From positions 2,844,001 to 2,908,000 of the forward strand of contig CP087965.1 of the NCBI GenBank assembly GCA_024703855.1: a stretch of 64,000 nucleotides of DNA, in the 5' to 3' direction. Both the position numbers and the translations under genes were made by a program. Positions 42,244 to 51,606 of the stretch are shown here, piece by piece (position 1 is the first letter of the stretch; every line of letters begins with the position of its first letter). Source of the stretch: Polaromonas sp. P2-4 (GTDB taxonomy: Bacteria; Pseudomonadota; Gammaproteobacteria; Burkholderiales; Burkholderiaceae_C). The notes beneath the pieces were generated by a model. It did not search any database. It was not told where the DNA came from and was given only the letters and a program-made list of their open reading frames with translations.

Positions 42244-43437
42244 ATGAACTCCCAGGTCATCCGCAATGTGCGACCACTCGGTGGGGCCGCCGTGGATCTT
42301 GTGCTTGAACAGTCCACTATCCAGGCCGTGCTGCCTGCCGGCACAGCAGCGCTGGACATGGACTGCCTGATCGACGGCAAAGGCCAGTTGCTGCTGCCTG
42401 CGCTGGTGGAGAGCCATGTGCATTTCGACAAGACCTTGTGGGCCACGCCCTGGCGCCCGAATACCGCCGGCCCGACCCGCAATGACAGAATCAGCAACGA
42501 GCAGGGCCTGCTCAAGATGTTTGATGTGCCCATTGCCGAACGCGCCGGCCCGCTGATCGAGCACTGCATCGCACGCGGCTCGCTGTACTTTCGTAGCCAT
42601 GTGGATGCGCAAACCGTGTGGGGTTTACGGCACATCGAGGCCATGCTGGCCCTGCGCGAAAAGTACAGGCATCTGATCGACCTGCAGTTCGTGGCCTTCC
42701 CACAAGGCGGCATGTTGATCCAGCCCGGCACCACGGAGCTGATGCGCGTGGCGCTGGACCTGGGTGTGGATATCGTCGGCGGCATAGACCCCGCCGCCAT
42801 AGACCGCGACCCGATCCGGCACCTGGAAACCATCTTTGAGCTGGCGACGCGTTACGACCGCGGCCTGGATATTCATCTGCACGACCCGGGTGACCTGGGC
42901 CGCTGGGAAATTGAGCGCATCGTGGACATGACGCAGGCGTCAGGCCTGTCCGGGCGCGTCACGATCAGCCACGCCTATTCGCTGGGCGCCTTCCCTCCCA
43001 ACGACTTGCTGGCTCTGGCGGATCGCCTGGCTGAACTCGGCATATCGATCATGACCTGCGCTGCGCCACACACCACGGTGCCGCCGGTGGCCATGCTGCG
43101 CAGCCGTGGCGTCAATGTGTGTTCGGGCTCCGACGGAATCCGCGACGCCTGGAGTCCGATGGGCAACGGCGACATGCTGGAGAGGGCCATGTTGCTGGCT
43201 TTGCGTTTTGGCTGGAGCAAGGATGCGGAACTGGCTATGGCCTTTGACATCGTGAGCTCGGGCGGAGCACGTGCACTGGGCATCCCGAACTATGGCCTGG
43301 AAGCGGGATGTCAGGCCAATCTGCTGCTCATCCCGGCGGAGAACCTCGCGGAAGCGGTGGTAGACCGCAGCATGCAGCGCACCGTGATCAGCCGCGGCAG
43401 GATCGTGGCGCAGGGCGGTGTGTTCACGGGACTCTAA
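42244..43437 (+). CDS. cytosine deaminase-like amidohydrolase, copy 2
   Basis: An intact 397-residue paralogue of the gene at 38048. Metal ligands: VESHVHFDKTLWATPW (HxH), GLDIHLHDPGDLG, RVTISHAYSLGAF and VCSGSDGIRDAWSPMGNGDM, the last carrying the catalytic Asp. The C-terminal half of the small beta domain reads LEAGCQANLLLIPAENLAEA. The intact frame makes this the best copy for functional prediction: a mononuclear metal deaminase or amidohydrolase acting on a pyrimidine- or triazine-like ring. It precedes a second amidohydrolase by 20 bases. Confidence 0.92.
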   Translation: MNSQVIRNVRPLGGAAVDLVLEQSTIQAVLPAGTAALDMDCLIDGKGQLLLPALVESHVHFDKTLWATPWRPNTAGPTRNDRISNEQGLLKMFDVPIAERAGPLIEHCIARGSLYFRSHVDAQTVWGLRHIEAMLALREKYRHLIDLQFVAFPQGGMLIQPGTTELMRVALDLGVDIVGGIDPAAIDRDPIRHLETIFELATRYDRGLDIHLHDPGDLGRWEIERIVDMTQASGLSGRVTISHAYSLGAFPPNDLLALADRLAELGISIMTCAAPHTTVPPVAMLRSRGVNVCSGSDGIRDAWSPMGNGDMLERAMLLALRFGWSKDAELAMAFDIVSSGGARALGIPNYGLEAGCQANLLLIPAENLAEAVVDRSMQRTVISRGRIVAQGGVFTGL

Positions 43438-43457
43438 AAGAAAGAAACGGAAGCACC

Positions 43458-44834
43458 ATGCGCACCTGTCTCAAGGCCTCATTCGTCGTCGGATTCAACG
43501 GCTCGGCGCACACCTTGTGGCGCGACGCCGAGGTCGTTTTCTCGGGCGACACGATCGAGTTTGTCGGCCACAACTTCCCCGGCCATGTGGACAAAACGGT
43601 GGACTATGGGCACGCACTGATCAGCCCGGGCCTGATTGATCTGGATGCGCTGGGTGACCTCGATTCCGGCGTGTTGGCGCTGGACAACGGCAGCAAGCTG
43701 GAGATGGGCCGCCTGTGGTCCGAAGACTACCTGCACCAGGGACCGCGTGAGTCGTACACCGAGGAAGAAGAACGCTTCAAGTACCGCTACGCCTTCACGC
43801 ATTTGATCCGCAACGGCATTACCACCGCGCTGCCCATCACCTCGATGTATTACCGTGCGTGGGCCGAACGTTACGACGAATTTGCCAGCGTCGTGGACAT
43901 CGCCGGCGAACTTGGAATCCGGGCCTACCTGGGGCCGTGTTACATGAGCGGCATGACCTATGTGCGCCAGGACCGCTCGCTGGACCAGTTCTGGGATGAG
44001 CCACGGGGTCTGTCAGGACTGGAGCAAGCGATACGGTTCTTCCGTGATTTTGATGGCGCCCATGGCGGCCTGGTACGCGGCATGCTGGCGCCGGACCGCA
44101 TCGAGACCTGCACGCCACAGCTGCTGGCGCGCACCGCCGCGGTCAGTGCCGAGCTCAAGGCGCCGGTACGTTTGCATTGCTGCCAATCAGTGTATGAATT
44201 CGAGACAGTTGAAAAATTGCGACACGCCACGCCCCTGGGCTGGCTGGAGCAACTGGGCTTGCTGACGCCGCGCGCCATTCTTCCGCACGGCATTTACATC
44301 AGCGGCCATCCAGGCGTGTCCAACAAGAGTGACCACGACTGGCGACGACTGATGGGCTCTGGGGTGAACATTGCGCACTGCCCTGCGGTTTTCGCGCGCA
44401 CCGGCGAGGCCTTGGATTCTTTTGGCAAATACCGCGCAGCCGGCATCAACATGGGGCTGGGCACCGACACCTGGCCGCCGGATCTGCTGCACAACATGCA
44501 ACTTGGCCTGTATATGGCCCGTGTGGTGGAAGGTGGCACGGCACAAACCGCGATGGCGGACCTGTACAACGCGGCGACCCTTGGCGGGGCCAAGGCCCTG
44601 GGACGCGACGACCTGGGCCGCCTGGCGACCGGCGCGCAGGCCGACATCGTGGTGTTCGACCTCAAAGCACCGCATCTCGGTCCGTTCTTCGACCCGTTGA
44701 AGAACCTGCTGCTGGCCGGACGCGGCACCGACTGTCGCGACAGCTACATTGGTGGCCGCTGCGTGATGAAAGACTTTGAGGTGTGCGGTATCGACATGCA
44801 CGCCCTGCAAGATCAGGCCAACCGGCAATTCTGA
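43458..44834 (+). CDS. amidohydrolase-superfamily protein with altered metal site
   Basis: An intact 458-residue protein of the TRZ/ATZ/guanine deaminase branch. The position of the usual HxH motif reads LISPGLIDLDALGDLD, with no histidine. The beta-5 segment is VRLHCCQSVYEFE, where most relatives have HxxE (here H-C-C-Q). The other elements are normal: ILPHGIYISGHPG, HCPAVFARTGEALDSFGKY and the catalytic Asp in GLGTDTWPPDLLHN. The metal may be bound differently or the enzyme may have changed function. The start is the ATG at 43458. It is the last gene of the cluster. Confidence 0.9.
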   Translation: MRTCLKASFVVGFNGSAHTLWRDAEVVFSGDTIEFVGHNFPGHVDKTVDYGHALISPGLIDLDALGDLDSGVLALDNGSKLEMGRLWSEDYLHQGPRESYTEEEERFKYRYAFTHLIRNGITTALPITSMYYRAWAERYDEFASVVDIAGELGIRAYLGPCYMSGMTYVRQDRSLDQFWDEPRGLSGLEQAIRFFRDFDGAHGGLVRGMLAPDRIETCTPQLLARTAAVSAELKAPVRLHCCQSVYEFETVEKLRHATPLGWLEQLGLLTPRAILPHGIYISGHPGVSNKSDHDWRRLMGSGVNIAHCPAVFARTGEALDSFGKYRAAGINMGLGTDTWPPDLLHNMQLGLYMARVVEGGTAQTAMADLYNAATLGGAKALGRDDLGRLATGAQADIVVFDLKAPHLGPFFDPLKNLLLAGRGTDCRDSYIGGRCVMKDFEVCGIDMHALQDQANRQF

Positions 44835-45063
44835 GAAACTGATGGCCAGCCACCAAAGCCGGGCTTTCGGCAATCCGCCGCCGGAGCGGCTGTTTCACCC
44901 GGTTTTTCCCTGGGCAAGCTGACGGGCCGCGACGCCCGGTGGCCAATGCGGCTGCTGCCGGTTACTGGCTGCGAGCTGCCTACCCTTGTGCGCACAGGGT
45001 TTGGCCGTGCGTGCCAGAATCTTTGCAGTTCGCATGCGCATCTCATCAGGCAAGGTTTTCATC
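44835..45063. other. intergenic gap after the catabolic cluster
   Basis: No gene or clear terminator was found. The stretch TGCGCACAGGGTTTGGCCGT is not part of either repeat family. Confidence 0.35.
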
Positions 45064-45477
45064 ATGATTCACATCCGCGACATCGACCACATCGTCCTGC
45101 GCGTCATTGACCTGCAGCGCATGATCCGGTTTTACACCGAGGTACTGGGTTGCACCCTCGAACGCCGGCAAGACGAAATTGGTTTGGTGCAGTTGCGCGC
45201 CGGGCGCTCGCTGGTGGACCTGGTGCCGGTGGACGGCAAGCTGGGGCGGGCCGGTGGTGCAGCGCCCGGTATGGAAGCGCGCAACGTCGATCATTTTTGT
45301 TTTCGCGTCGAACCCTTTGATGCCGAGGCCATTGGCCGGCATCTGGCTGCGGCCGGGGTGGACGCCGGCCAGGTGGAATCCCGTTACGGCGCCGAGGGCG
45401 AGGGTCCTTCCATCTACATCACCGACCCCGAGGGCAACACCGTGGAGTTGAAGGGTCCGGCCTGGCCCTCCGCATGA
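45064..45477 (+). CDS. VOC-family (glyoxalase-like) protein
   Basis: An intact 137-residue protein with two beta-alpha-beta-beta-beta units. It shows IDHIVLRVIDLQRMIRFYTE (first metal His9), VDHFCFRV (second His) and ITDPEGNTVELKG (Glu ligand). These are the metal positions of glyoxalase I, fosfomycin resistance and dioxygenase families, so it is likely a metal-dependent lyase or isomerase of small molecules. The ATG at 45064 is chosen as it gives the standard beta-1 strand. Repeat B2 follows. Confidence 0.88.
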   Translation: MIHIRDIDHIVLRVIDLQRMIRFYTEVLGCTLERRQDEIGLVQLRAGRSLVDLVPVDGKLGRAGGAAPGMEARNVDHFCFRVEPFDAEAIGRHLAAAGVDAGQVESRYGAEGEGPSIYITDPEGNTVELKGPAWPSA

Positions 45478-45479
45478 CG

Positions 45480-45586
45480 AATTCCAATTTGCCTTAAAAA
45501 CGATAACTGCGTTGCTTAGCCTTGCCGTGCTGTAGCACTGTCTGCGGCGTCGCGCCTTGTTCTCGCTTCTAATGCGAATTGGAAGA
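45480..45586 (+). repeat. family B palindromic repeat, copy B2
   Basis: About 107 bp with inverted ends (ATTCCAATTTGC at 45481 and GCGAATTGGAAG at 45574). The central hairpin is GTGCTGTAGCAC, and the flanking GCCTTGCCG and CTGTCTGCGGCG are identical to B1. It lies between convergent genes. Confidence 0.75.
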
Positions 45587-45598
45587 AGGCCGTCAGGC

Positions 45599-46234
45599 TC
45601 ACAGCGGGTGCCAGCCCTGCCAGGCCGTGAATGCAGCGGCCAGAATCAGCATGCTGCCCACGGCACGCGCCATGGCCGTTGCGGCTGTGGGGCGCTCGGC
45701 CATCCATTGACGTGCGCTGCCGGTCGCCAGCGCCAGCGAGCCATACACCCCGGTTTGCGTCAGGGCAATGATCAGGCCCAGCGCCACCGCCTGTAGCCAC
45801 CAGGAGCCGTACTCACGCCGTAAAAATTGCGGAAAGATGGCGAGCATGAACAAATAGGCCTTGGGGTTCAGCAAGCAGGTCAGCGCCGCCTGCCGAAAGG
45901 TGCGCCAGGGCGAGGGCGCGCTGATGGAAGGCAGCGTACCAAAGACCGACGTGCTGCGCATCAAGGACCCGCCTATCCAGGCGATATAGGCGCTGCCCGC
46001 CAGCAGCATGACATTGACCATGCCAGGCACAAGTTGCAGCAGCAGGCCCAGGCCCAGCGCACCGGCCGCCACATGGCAAACGCCGCCGGCCACGATGCCG
46101 CCAACGGCGAAGAGGCCCGAGCGGCGCCCACCGGTCAGTGAGCTGGCCATCACAAACGCCATGTCCATGCCGGGCAGAACGATGATGCCCAGCACCATCA
46201 GGAAAAACAGCCAAAGATGCGCGTAGTGGTCCAT
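45599..46234 (-). CDS. LysE/RhtB-family amino acid exporter
   Basis: An intact 211-residue inner-membrane protein with about six hydrophobic segments. The family signature is GIIVLPGMDMAFVMASSLTG (Gly/Pro-rich first loop), followed by GGRRSGLFAVGGIVAGGVCH, AYIAWIGGSLM and LTCLLNPKAYLFMLAIFPQF. It exports amino acids or homoserine lactone-type compounds. The substrate is not readable. An ArgP-like regulator lies about 3 kb away but is not adjacent. Confidence 0.92.
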   Translation of the reverse strand: MDHYAHLWLFFLMVLGIIVLPGMDMAFVMASSLTGGRRSGLFAVGGIVAGGVCHVAAGALGLGLLLQLVPGMVNVMLLAGSAYIAWIGGSLMRSTSVFGTLPSISAPSPWRTFRQAALTCLLNPKAYLFMLAIFPQFLRREYGSWWLQAVALGLIIALTQTGVYGSLALATGSARQWMAERPTAATAMARAVGSMLILAAAFTAWQGWHPL

Positions 46235-46261
46235 GGTGTGCTTTGCCTTTCTTAATAAGGG

Positions 46262-46772
46262 TTAATAAGAGGCTGTGTGGTAGACGGGTCGGGTGAGGCG
46301 CATCACCCAGTTGGTTTCCCAGTGGCGGCCACCATCCGACGAGAAAGCTTGTTCCCAGCGGGCGCTGCGGGGGCGTGATGTCAGACCATAGTAAGCGCAC
46401 ACGTATCGGCTGACCCTCGTGCGTGTCGACTCCTTCGAAATGGCCTACGCCCCCGGAAAAGGCACCGACCACCGGCGGCTGCAACACGCCATCGCTGTGG
46501 CTAACCCAGTAAATGCTCCACTGTCGGGTTTGCGGGTTGAAAAAGCGCAAGGCCATGCCGACCGCGTTCTTGCCCTCCATGACCAGGTCGTTCATGTTGC
46601 CCAGGCCGCCCAGCAGCAAGGCGCCGTCCTGCACCGCGTTAAAACTTTCCCATTCGGTGCAGCCCTGCAAGCGCTTGCGCAAACGCTGGTTGCTGACCAG
46701 CCAGCGTCCGGTGATGAAGTTGAAATCGTGGCGCCCATCCGTGAGGTGGGTCATATTTTCAGTTTGCGTCAT
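46262..46772 (-). CDS. conserved hypothetical protein (DUF1579-like), frameshifted
   Basis: A soluble protein of about 170 residues, probably a single beta-barrel domain. It shows HDFNFITGRWLVSNQRLRKR, GLGNMNDLVMEGKNAVGMAL and RQWSIYWVSHSDGV. A shift near 46365 must be repaired to give RWEQAFSSDGGRHWETNWVM and the end RPVYHTASY. The pattern resembles proteins of the DUF1579 type, whose function is unknown. It is divergent from the WYL regulator, a common arrangement for a regulator and its target. Confidence 0.7.
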
Positions 46773-46887
46773 GGCTGTTTTTTTTGACTGAAGTGGAGGG
46801 TGGTGCCCTCGTGAGGTTCCAAAGAAAACTCAGTCTAGAGGGCTAATAGGGTGATTTCAGCCCTAATTAACGGCTAGACTTTTCACC

Positions 46888-47848
46888 ATGTATTCCCCCA
46901 CCACGCGCGTGCTCACGGTGCTGGAGCTGCTGCAAACGCACGGCCGCCTGAGCGGTGCCGAGCTGGCGCGGCGGCTGGAGGTGGACGGCCGCACCTTGCG
47001 CCGCTACATCGCCAAGCTCGAAGACCTGGGTATTCCGGTGGTGGCGGAGCGTGGCCGCTACGGCTGCTACAGCCTGGTCGCCGGTTTCAAACTGCCGCCC
47101 ATGATGTTCACCGACGACGAAGCGCTAGCCCTGTCGATTGGCCTGGTGGCGGCACGTAGCTTGGGGCTGGCGGAAGCCGCGCCCGCCGTGCAAAGTGCGC
47201 AAGCCAAGCTGGAACGCGTGATGCCGCGCAACCTGAAAACCCGCATCCGGGCGCTGGGCGAAACGGTGACACTGGACCTGAGTCGGTCGGTCACACCCGG
47301 CGACAACACGGCACTGCTGGCGCTGAGCGCCGCCGCACACGGCTGGCAGCGCGTGCACCTGAGCTACTGTGCGGCCGATGGCGAGCTGACCGAGCGGGAT
47401 TTTGATCCCTATGGCCTGGCTTACCGGGGTGGGCGCTGGTATGCGGTAGGCCTGTGCCATTTGCGTGGCGGGCTGCGCTCATTTCGGCTGGACCGTGTGC
47501 AGCAGGTCCAGCCCCTGAATGCGGTGTTCACGCCGCCCACTGATTTCAATGCGGTGCAGCACCTGGCGCTGGGCCTGGCCACCATACCGCGTGCCACCAG
47601 CGTGCGGGTGTTGCTGCACACAGACTTGCAGACCGCGCAACGCGAATGCCCTGAAAGCATTGGCGTGTTTCAGCCGACTGAAGCGGGGTGCTGCTGCACA
47701 GCCAGACCGACAATGTGACCTGGTTTGCACGGCAGCTTGGCGCGGGCTGCCGTTTGCGTTTGAGATTTGTGAGCCGCCAGCCCTGCGCAGCGCTGTGCGA
47801 TTACTGCGCAGCAGTTGCTGGCGCAACACGCCGGCTGAAATCGCGTGA
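46888..47848 (+). CDS. YafY-type HTH/WYL-domain regulator, frameshifted
   Basis: A regulator of about 320 residues. The N-terminal HTH_11 domain reads TRVLTVLELLQTHGRLSGAE, then LEVDGRTLRRYIAKLEDLGI. The WYL domain has VHLSYCAADGELTERDFDPY, GGRWYAVGLCHLRGGLRSFR and LDRVQQVQPLN. From about 47687 on, the text shifts twice; repaired, it reads EAGVLLHSQTDNVTWFARQL and LPFAFEICEPPALR. WYL domains sense nucleotides or other ligands. The divergent DUF1579-like gene is the likely target. Confidence 0.88.
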
Positions 47849-47855
47849 ACAGGCC

Positions 47856-49179
47856 TTAACCGTTCAGCATGGGGCGATTGAAGCCGTGAAAACCAAAATT
47901 CATGGCCGGTGATTCGCCGCTGATCAGCTCGGCGATGGCCTTGCCCGAACCTGCGCCGTGCGTCCAGCCCAGCGTGCCATGACCGGCGTTGACCCACAAG
48001 CGGCCCACCTTGGTCTTGCCGATGTAGGGGATGTTGGTTGGTGTGGCGGGCCGCAGACCGGTCCAGAAATTCGGCGTGCCGCCTTCTGCTTCAAGCCGCG
48101 TGTCGCAGACACCGGGCAACACTTGCTCAATGCGGTCCGCCAGCATTTTGCAGCGGGCCCTGGCCAAGGGGGTGTCCAGCGACAGGTCATAGCCACCGAT
48201 TTCAATGGTGCCCGCCACCCGCAAATGGCCGTTGAGCCGGCTCATGGCGCATTTGACCTCGTCGTCAATCGTGCTGACGAAGGGCGCGAGTTCGGGTTTG
48301 AGCAGCTTGAAGGTGGCGCTGTAGCCCTTGCCTGGGTAGATTGGCAAATCGACGCCAACGGTGCGCAGCAGCGGCGCTGTGTAGGAGCCGCAGGCTGCCA
48401 CCACCTCGTCCGCCTTCAAATACACAAGATTTTCGCCTTTTCCCCTAATGGTGCGGGCGCGGACAGCTATTGATTCGATAGCGCCACCGGCTTTTACCAG
48501 GCGCTCAATGTCATGCCCATACAGGAATTGCGCACCCCGCTCAGCGCAGCGCTGCGCCAGGGCCTGGGTAAAGACGCGGGCATCACCGCTTTCGTCGCTG
48601 GCGGTGTAGGTGCCGCCCACAATGCGGTGGGCAAACTGCTTGTAGGCGGGCTCGATGTCCAGCAGCTCGGCCGTACTCACCACGCGGCGCGCCACGCCAT
48701 ATTTTTGCATCAGTGCAGGCGGCGTCGCCGGCCGTGTCGAAGGATTTCTGGTCGGTGTAATAGTGCGCAATGCCGCGCTCCAGCCGGTGGTAGTCAATGC
48801 CGGTGGCATTGACTACCTCTTTGAGCGCGGTGTGGCTGTAAGCGCCCAGCGCCACGATCTGCTGCACATTGCGCTCAAAAGCGGCGTCGTTGCACTGCGC
48901 CAGAAACTGCAGGCCCCAGCGCCATTGCTGCCAGTCCAGCTTGGGCCGGAACAACAGCGGCGCTTGCTTGTCGAACATCCACTTGAGGGCTTTGAGCGGC
49001 GCATCCTTGTTGGCCCAGGGCTCGCAGTAGCTGACCGAAATCTGCGCGGCATTGGCGAAGCTGGTCTCCAGCGCAGCGTCGGGCTGACGGTCCACGATCG
49101 TCACCTCGTGGCCGCGCTCCAGCAAGTGCCAGGCGGTGCTCACGCCAATAATGCCCGCACCCAAAACAACAACTTTCAT
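47856..49179 (-). CDS. dadA: D-amino acid dehydrogenase DadA, frameshifted
   Basis: A membrane-associated FAD enzyme of about 441 residues that deaminates D-amino acids to 2-oxo acids. The Rossmann motif is VVVLGAGIIGVSTAWHLLER, followed by SFANAAQISVSYCEPWA, the substrate region GGTYTASDESGDARVFTQAL, and at the C-terminus TNIPYIGKTKVGRLWVNAGH with GTLGWTHGAGSGKAIAELIS. One extra G near 48735 separates FDTA from ATPPALMQKYGV. A family A repeat (A4) appears in frame at about residues 233-253. It is divergent from an ArgP-like regulator and converges with the WYL gene. Confidence 0.92.
48423..48482 (-). repeat. family A repeat, copy A4, inside dadA
   Basis: On the minus strand the head GCTATCGAATCAATAGCTG is followed by TCCGCGCCCGCACCATTAGG and an A-rich tail. 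In frame it encodes AIESIAVRARTIRGKGENLV, a surface segment between two strands of the FAD domain. Confidence 0.65.
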
Positions 49180-49284
49180 AGAAACACCTTCCTGGCGCGA
49201 AGTGTGAAGGAAGTTGCTTTCAATTAACAGAAAAATTAAACTGTCAGTGAAATCATCAGAAAAACTAATACAGAGAGACTTTGA

Positions 49285-50227
49285 ATGAGTACTTTTGATC
49301 CCGATGCGCTTGAATGCCTGGCGGCCATTGTGGAAGAGGGCGGCTTTGAACGTGCGGCCCAGCGCTTGTCGATCACCCAGTCGGCGGTGTCGCAGCGCTT
49401 GCGGGCGCTGGAGGCCCAGGTGGGCACGGTGCTGATTGTGCGCAGCCGGCCGCTCAAAGCCACTTCCGCAGGCCAGCTGCTGCTCAAGCACACCAAAATG
49501 CTGCGCCTGCTGCGCGCTGACTTGGAGCGCGACCTGAAAGAGCTGGCACCCAGCTCGCTGGGCGGCGCGCGAAGAAGAGCGCATCTCGATTGCCATCAAC
49601 GCCGACAGCATTGCCACCTGGGCCTTGCAGGCGCTGACCGAGCTGGCGCGCCAGGGCCTGCCCATGGAAATCATCACCGATGACCAGGACTTCACCCACG
49701 GATGGCTGCGTGAAGGCCAGGTGCTGGGCTGCGTCACCACGCTCAAGCAAGCCCTGCGCGGCTGCAAGGTGGTGGCCCTGGGCGCCATGGAATACGTGGC
49801 CGTGGCGGCACCGGCGTTTGCGCAGAGCCGGCTGTCAAAGCCGGTGCCCGGCGGCCCGCGCGGGCGTGAGGCCATGCTGACGGCCCACAACTTTCATGAT
49901 ATTCCCTTTGTGGCCTTTAACCGCAAAGATGACATGCAAAGCGAGTTTGTCAGCAAGGCTTTTGGACTCAAGCGCGTGACGCTGAACCAGCTGTTTGTGC
50001 CCTCGTCGGAAGGCCAGGTGCGTGCCGTGCTGGCGGGCTGGGGCGCCAGCGTGGTGCCGCGGCTGCTCGCGCAGGGGCTGATTGACCAGGGCCTGCTCAT
50101 CAATGTGGCCCCCACTTACACGCTGCCCATCCAGCTCTACTGGCATTGCTGGAACCTGGAGTCCGAGGTGCTGGACGCGCTGACCGCTGCCCTCAAGCAA
50201 TCGTCGGCCCTGTCGCTGGTGCCTTGA
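49285..50227 (+). CDS. ArgP/LysG-like LysR regulator, frameshifted
   Basis: A regulator of about 314 residues of the IciA/ArgP branch. It shows FDPDALECLAAIVEEGGFER, AQRLSITQSAVSQRLRALEA and the effector domain ERISIAINADSIATWALQAL with VPSSEGQVRAVLAGWGASVV. A shift near 49567 separates the linker from EEERISIAI. ArgP/LysG members usually control LysE-type exporters in response to lysine or arginine; here the divergent neighbour is dadA, so amino acid-responsive control of dadA is an inference from position. Confidence 0.88.
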
Positions 50228-50253
50228 CGTTCCGGGGGTGAGGCCCGCGCCGG

Positions 50254-50806
50254 TTAAAAACTTTGCGCCTGCAGCGTCTCCCTGCAGCGCTTGGGCTTTG
50301 TCAGGGTCAAACTGCCCCTCGACACGGGCCAGTACGTCGCCCTGGCGATTGACGACCACGGCATACACCTGGTCCGTGCCGTTCAGGCCCGCAGACCGCG
50401 CAAAATTGGCGCGGTCCGTGAACACCGGCACCAGTCTGGCGCGTTCGGTGTCGGCGGGATAGTGCCGCAGCAGCTTGTTTTCGACCGCGCTGCGGCCCGT
50501 TGGCGTGCCCGGATCATTGAGAACGGGCATGCGCATCCAGGTAATGGACGCATCATTTCTTAAATTCAGACCCTGTATCCAGCTTTCAATCTGGGCGCGC
50601 TGGCCCCGCTTAAAGGTGATCAGGGCAAGCGTGCGGTCGGCGGGCAGGCCATCGGGTACGGCCACGGGCTGTCGCATCAGGGTTTGTGACATGAAAGCGG
50701 GCAGGCTGCCCATTACGCTGGAATCGGTCGGTGCCGAAACAGCAAAGGCCAACGCGAGGCCCGCCACTCCAAGCCAGGCGCCAAGGTAGGACACGGTGCT
50801 TTTCAT
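50254..50806 (-). CDS. exported protein, possibly thioredoxin-like fold, frameshifted end
   Basis: A protein of about 184 residues with an N-terminal signal segment (SYLGAWLGVAGLALAFAVSA). The body alternates strands and helices: RTLALITFKRGQRAQIESWI, WMRMPVLNDPGTPTG, RARLVPVFTDRANFARSAGL and DQVYAVVVNRQGDVLARVEG. This order (strand, helix, strand, helix, two strands) resembles thioredoxin-like envelope proteins, but no CxxC is present. A shift near 50284 must be repaired to reach a TAA at 50254-50256 (ETLQAQSF end). The assignment is tentative. Confidence 0.6.
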
Positions 50807-51006
50807 GATGCTCTCCCATTGCAAGTTTGCAAGTCAGGGTAAGAGATGTTGCCCCAACCCTGTTAGCAAGATACATGCAAACGCCTGCGGCCGGCAAATT
50901 AACAATTGGAACAAAGTGTTCTGACGAACGACGAAGCGCTCATTGAGCCGGTCATGCGCACCTGTTTTGACGGGCTGAACGCCCGCCAGTGAGGGTGTGG
51001 TGCGGC

Positions 51007-51429
51007 TTAGCGAATCAGCAGCACCGGAATGCTGCTGTGCGCCAGCACCTGCGTCGTGACCGAACCCATCAACAGTTTGCCCAGTGCGCCGTGGCCGTGT
51101 GAGCCCATGACAATCAGGTCAAACTTGCCATCGCTGGCAAACTTGCTGATCGTCTCGCCCGGCGGGCCCAGTTTCCAGTCGCTTTTGGCTTCAATCGCGT
51201 TGCGCAGCAGAAATTCGCAGACCGGGTTAATGATTTTTTCAACCTCTTCGGCGTAGTAGCTGTTGACGGTGCTGGCACCCAGCGCCGCCTGCACACGGGG
51301 CGGCAAAAGCGGGTGCGCAGTAAACACGGTGTACTGGTGTGCGCTGCTAAACAGCTCGCTGTGCGCTACAAGGTAAGCCAGCATTTTTTGGGTGTAGTCG
51401 CTGCCATCAACGGCGAGAAGGATTTTCAT
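51007..51429 (-). CDS. universal stress protein (UspA family)
   Basis: An intact 140-residue single-domain protein. The start is ILLAVDGSDYTQKMLAYLVA and the ATP-binding C-terminal motif is VMGSHGHGALGKLLMGSVTT (G-x2-G-x9-G-S type). UspA proteins bind ATP and aid survival in stasis and stress. The ATG at 51429 has AGGAGG upstream on the minus strand. Confidence 0.93.
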   Translation of the reverse strand: MKILLAVDGSDYTQKMLAYLVAHSELFSSAHQYTVFTAHPLLPPRVQAALGASTVNSYYAEEVEKIINPVCEFLLRNAIEAKSDWKLGPPGETISKFASDGKFDLIVMGSHGHGALGKLLMGSVTTQVLAHSSIPVLLIR

Positions 51430-51544
51430 GGTGCGCCTCCTGAAAAAGACCAGTCTAACAACAGAGGGCGGCGACGGCTTGATGCAAATCAAGCGGGCTG
51501 CCCGCTGAAGGTTGCATGCATAGCCGCGGCCAAAAAAGACAATT

Positions 51545-51606
51545 GCTATTTATTTAATAGCGTACTGTGCCCGCACTTGTTGGGCTAAGGGCTGATTTCG
51601 ATCAAA
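51545..51606 (+). repeat. family A repeat, copy A10
   Basis: GCTATTTATTTAATAGCG is followed by TGTGCCCGCACTTGTTGGGC and TAAGGGCTGATTT. Its body overlaps the last codons and stop of the phosphoesterase gene on the other strand (stop at 51585). Confidence 0.65.

Noticed and set aside
50906..50992. Short frame reading LEQSVLTNDEALIEPVMRTC then FDGLNARQ
   Set aside because: It looks protein-like and might be the last part of a lost gene, but it is too short, has only a TTG start, and no parent family is recognised.
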